A stretch of DNA of 7,109 nucleotides from Comamonadaceae bacterium (GTDB lineage Bacteria; Pseudomonadota; Gammaproteobacteria; Burkholderiales; Burkholderiaceae_C). Below are positions 4,816 through 7,109 of this stretch, in pieces. The stretch lies in contig JAAFHN010000130.1 in NCBI GenBank assembly GCA_013298415.1, forward strand, positions 1-7,109, given 5' to 3'. The notes under the pieces were generated by a model. It saw nothing but the letters and a program-made list of their open reading frames with translations. It was not told the DNA's origin and did not search any database. Made by a program: the position numbers and the translations under genes. Positions within the stretch are counted from its first letter, which is position 1. Every line of letters starts with the position of its first letter.

Positions 4816-6202
4816 CAAAGAGTCCTAAGTCCGCAGCCGAAAACCGCGAGAGATTGGGCAGTGCCTGGCTCAGATCGGTGTTTGACACGCCCATCCAGCG
4901 GCCGAGGCTTGCGGCCAGCGCATCCACTGGGGTACTCGGGATCAATCGGCCCTGGCCTGCATCTTCTGGGCCGCCGAGGGCCACGCGCGGAAACTGCCCC
5001 ACGATGCGCTGGCCCTGCACCGCGCCGCCGATCACAAATTGGTGGCCGCCCCAGCCGTGATCGCTTCCCCTGCCATTGCTTTGCAGGGCACGGCCAAACT
5101 CGCTGGCGGTGAAGGTGCTGACCTCGTTGGCCACACCCAGCTCAACCGTTGCGTTGTAGAAGGATTGCAGCGCATCTCCCAGCGCCTTCAGGCGCAGGGC
5201 CTGGTCAGTGTTCAAGTTGTCGTGAAAATCCCAGCCACCAGATTGCACGAAGAAGATTTGCCGACGCTGTGAAAAAGCGGCTCTCGCCGCAATCATTCGG
5301 GCCACCATTTTGAGCTGGGCAGCCACCGGGTTGTTGGCAAATGTGGTGCGCAAGCTGATCGGATTGATCGCAGCGCTCACGAGTGCCTCGGCATCAATCG
5401 CGCGCTTGGCCACGCCGGCGTACTGCTGCTCAAACGCGTGAGCTGGTGTTGCCGTGCTGCCAGTCAATATCTAGCGGAGCACCTGGCCGCCCACCGCGTT
5501 TTCACCAAACAAGTTGGGCATCTGCTCTACCTTGACTGCGCCCTGTGTGCTGATTTGGTACTGCACCACCTGCTCGCCCACCTGCATGATGTTGTTGCCG
5601 CCTGTGGAGATGCACACCGAAAGTGGGCTACCTGGCTGCATCGCTTGTGTGAGCGCGTCGCCCATGCGGCCGAGCCAGCCGGTTTGCGAGGCGCGATCAG
5701 GTAAGCCTGTTTGCCAAGCGCCTTGCTGATCTGAATGCGAAAAGAGCTGGTAAGGCACAGGCAGGTTGGGGTCGCCGTTGTTCCACTGTGCTTTTGTGAG
5801 GGGCTGATTCAGCGTGCCCACATTCGCCACCACGGCGCACTTGCCTGCTCCAAACAGCTGTTGCAGCGCACCCAGGCTGGGGTGCAGGCCAAGCTCTGGG
5901 CCGCTATAGCCCAGCGGGCTGATCGGCAGCAGGCTTGCAGCATCGAGCGCAAGGGCGGGCCGCCCGCTGCGGTAGTTGGTGTACTCGGCTCCGGAGCGCG
6001 GTACCACGGTGTTGCTCTGATCATTGCCGCCGAACAAAAACACGCAGACCAGGGCTTTGTAGCCGGGAGCGCTTTGGGCGTGTGCGGTGATGCTGGCCAA
6101 ATTGGCGAGGAAGGGCGAGCCTGCGAGGGCTGTCAGGCCGCCTGCGTAGCCAAGGAAATTGCGACGGCTACGCTGTTGGGAAGTCGTGGATCGAAGCGAC
6201 AT
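4808..6202 (-). pseudogene. DUF1501 Tat-exported protein, split by in-frame TAG
   Basis: The frame from ATG 6202 gives a Tat signal with SRRNFLG (residues 12-18), hydrophobic stretch to about 38 and AHA-Q cleavage near 42. Then come DUF1501 landmarks: LVCVFLFGGNDQSNTVVP (51-68), TGWLGRMGDAL, and a stop TAG at 5471-5473 (codon 244). Past the stop the same frame, without any shift, continues for 220 codons with the rest of the family: SGGWDFHDN (about 322-330), SEFGRALQSNGRGSDHGWGGH (367-387) and a normal end, LPNLSRFSAADLGLFAS. Read as one gene it is 464 codons, normal for DUF1501. CAG (Gln) to TAG is the simplest cause. The probable metal-binding or catalytic Asp/His residues all lie after the stop, so the 243-residue product should be inactive unless the stop is read through. 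The upstream partner is the DUF1800 gene. The family's reaction is unknown; some relate it to the sulfatase/alkaline phosphatase fold. Confidence 0.87.
5471..5473 (-). other. In-frame amber stop interrupting DUF1501
   Basis: Minus-strand codons read GTG CTC CGC TAG ATA TTG ACT GGC, i.e. VLR-stop-ILTG. Homology continues in the same frame on both sides, which rules out a frameshift at this point. The nearest downstream restart, TTG at 5467, has no convincing Shine-Dalgarno. Confidence 0.85.
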
Positions 6203-6208
6203 GATCAG

Positions 6209-6214
6209 CCCCTT
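6209..6214 (-). promoter_or_regulatory. DUF1501 Shine-Dalgarno overlapping DUF1800 stop
   Basis: On the minus strand the sequence is TAAGGGG, six bases, ATG. The TAA (6213-6215) is the DUF1800 stop and AAGGGG (6209-6214) is the Shine-Dalgarno of DUF1501. This decides the ATG 6202 start over a longer reading from 6310 and suggests translational coupling. Confidence 0.75.
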
Positions 6215-7109
6215 ACTTTTGCACCACGTAGGCGGGTGAAACCATGATGAGGCCGACTGCAGTGGAAACCCGCTTGAAACGGTCGTCTGCGCTGTTGAGT
6301 GGCACGGCATTGATCGCGCGCAGCAGCTGGGTGCGCAGGGCGGGGCTCATTTGGCCTGAGAGCAGTAGCAAATTGAGCCGATCCAAAAGCTTGTCGGGCT
6401 GATCTGCCAGGGCGCGCTCGGCTGTGTAGTCGGTTGCGAAAAACTCCGAGGCGTTGCCGCCCAGCGTGGCCTTGAAGCGCGTGGTGGTGCGCTCGGCTGC
6501 GTGCAGCATAAAGTTGGTGTACCCAGTGGCCGTGGTTTCGTGGGTGATTTGAAACTCTGGCGCTCTCACGCGGGCCTGGCTGAGTGCGCCGGGCGGCGAG
6601 TAATCCGGCCGGTACCAGTTGAACACGCTGGGTGAGCGCAGCGGGTTTTGCCCGATGCTGCTCAGCGGGTCTTCCAGATTCCAGATTTGGTAGCGCCCGC
6701 TGTCGGCCTTCACCGCAAAGGTGCGCAAAAACTGCCCGTAGCGCAGGATTGGCTCGCGCAGCTTGCCGTTTTGCGCTTGGGCTGCGAAGGCTGCGCTGCG
6801 CGCTTCTGGATCGAGTAACACGGCGCGGATCACGGCCTTCATGTCTCCGCGAGCGCCTTGGCCGTTGTTCGCAAACGCTGCGGCCACTCGGCTCACGTAG
6901 GCGGAGCTTGGGTTGCTCGTCACCAGGCGCTGGATGAGTTGCGCGCCAATGAAGGGGCCTACATTGGGGTGAGCGTGGATCGCATCCAGCGCGCGCTTGA
7001 GCGATTCGCGGGCCGACGTGTTGGCTGGGATCGTGATGCCCAGCAGTTTCTTTTCGCTGGTGGAATGAAACTGCGGGTAGGGCTGCATCGGCAAGTCGTA
7101 AATGCTGCC
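6213..7109 (-). CDS. DUF1800-family protein, C-terminal part, 5' partial
   Basis: The frame is open to the right edge of the window, beginning GSIYDLPMQPYPQFH, so the start lies beyond 7109; the ATG and TTG near the edge are internal codons. About 298 residues are seen, roughly the last half of a normal DUF1800 protein. Landmarks are LLGITIPANTSARESLKRALDAIHAHPNVGPFIGAQLIQRLVTSNPSSAYVSRVAAAF, RGDMKAVIRAVLLDPEAR, LREPILRYGQFLRTF, SPSVFNWYRPDYSPPG, APEFQITHETTATGYTNFM and a C-terminal LLLLSGQMSPALRTQLLRAI with the ending LIMVSPAYVVQK. DUF1800 and DUF1501 genes are commonly adjacent, in this order, in Burkholderiales, Xanthomonadales and Planctomycetes. The TAA stop is 10 bp before the DUF1501 ATG. 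No biochemical function is established that I can name with confidence; the pair is assumed to work together at or outside the inner membrane. Confidence 0.92.
   Translation of the reverse strand, partial: GSIYDLPMQPYPQFHSTSEKKLLGITIPANTSARESLKRALDAIHAHPNVGPFIGAQLIQRLVTSNPSSAYVSRVAAAFANNGQGARGDMKAVIRAVLLDPEARSAAFAAQAQNGKLREPILRYGQFLRTFAVKADSGRYQIWNLEDPLSSIGQNPLRSPSVFNWYRPDYSPPGALSQARVRAPEFQITHETTATGYTNFMLHAAERTTTRFKATLGGNASEFFATDYTAERALADQPDKLLDRLNLLLLSGQMSPALRTQLLRAINAVPLNSADDRFKRVSTAVGLIMVSPAYVVQK

Noticed and set aside
5465..5467. Second independent gene starting at TTG 5467
   Set aside because: The product would begin in the middle of a conserved family with no domain boundary and no good ribosome site; a nonsense-split single gene is simpler.
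5471..5473. TAG as a recoded pyrrolysine codon
   Set aside because: No pyl genes or tRNA are in the window, the family is not known to need pyrrolysine here, and CAG-to-TAG mutation is simpler.
5735..6247. 170-codon + strand frame opposite DUF1501
   Set aside because: Antisense shadow of the Tat-signal and FGGND region, which is a firm DUF1501 match.

Overview
The window looks like an ordinary chromosomal segment of a GC-rich betaproteobacterium, most likely Burkholderiales and probably Comamonadaceae. This rests on overall protein style, codon use, a DUF1800/DUF1501 gene pair, a periplasmic alpha/beta hydrolase, and intergenic repeats of the type common in that family. No rRNA, tRNA, CRISPR array, phage gene or complete insertion sequence is visible.

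Layout: (1) positions 1-507, + strand, the 3' part of a Nudix hydrolase gene with a zinc-ribbon N-terminus that begins outside the window. (2) 628-1968, - strand, an exported serine alpha/beta hydrolase, convergent with the Nudix gene. (3) 2011-2180, a 162-bp MITE-like imperfect palindrome flanked by the direct repeat TTAG, 42 bases upstream of the hydrolase start codon. (4) 2293-3234, - strand, a LysR-type regulator. (5) 3235-3749, a 515-bp gene-free stretch dominated by a nest of three inverted-repeat pairs. (6) 3750-4103, + strand, a YciI/DGPF-family small protein, divergent from the regulator. (7) 4322-4795, + strand, an SRPBCC (polyketide cyclase/START-like) protein carrying an in-frame 15-bp tandem duplication. 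(8) 4808-7109, - strand, a DUF1800-DUF1501 operon. The DUF1800 gene runs off the right edge, and the DUF1501 gene is split by one in-frame TAG stop.

The genes do not form one obvious pathway. The only clear functional unit is the DUF1800/DUF1501 pair: stop and start are 10 bp apart and the second gene's Shine-Dalgarno overlaps the first gene's stop codon, but the second gene appears to be broken by a nonsense mutation. The LysR regulator could control the divergent YciI gene, the hydrolase downstream of it, or something elsewhere; the sequence does not decide this.

I see no convincing new defence, toxin-antitoxin or biosynthetic system. The points most worth checking are the amber codon in DUF1501, the MITE with its target-site duplication, the nested inverted-repeat island, and the microduplication in the SRPBCC gene.
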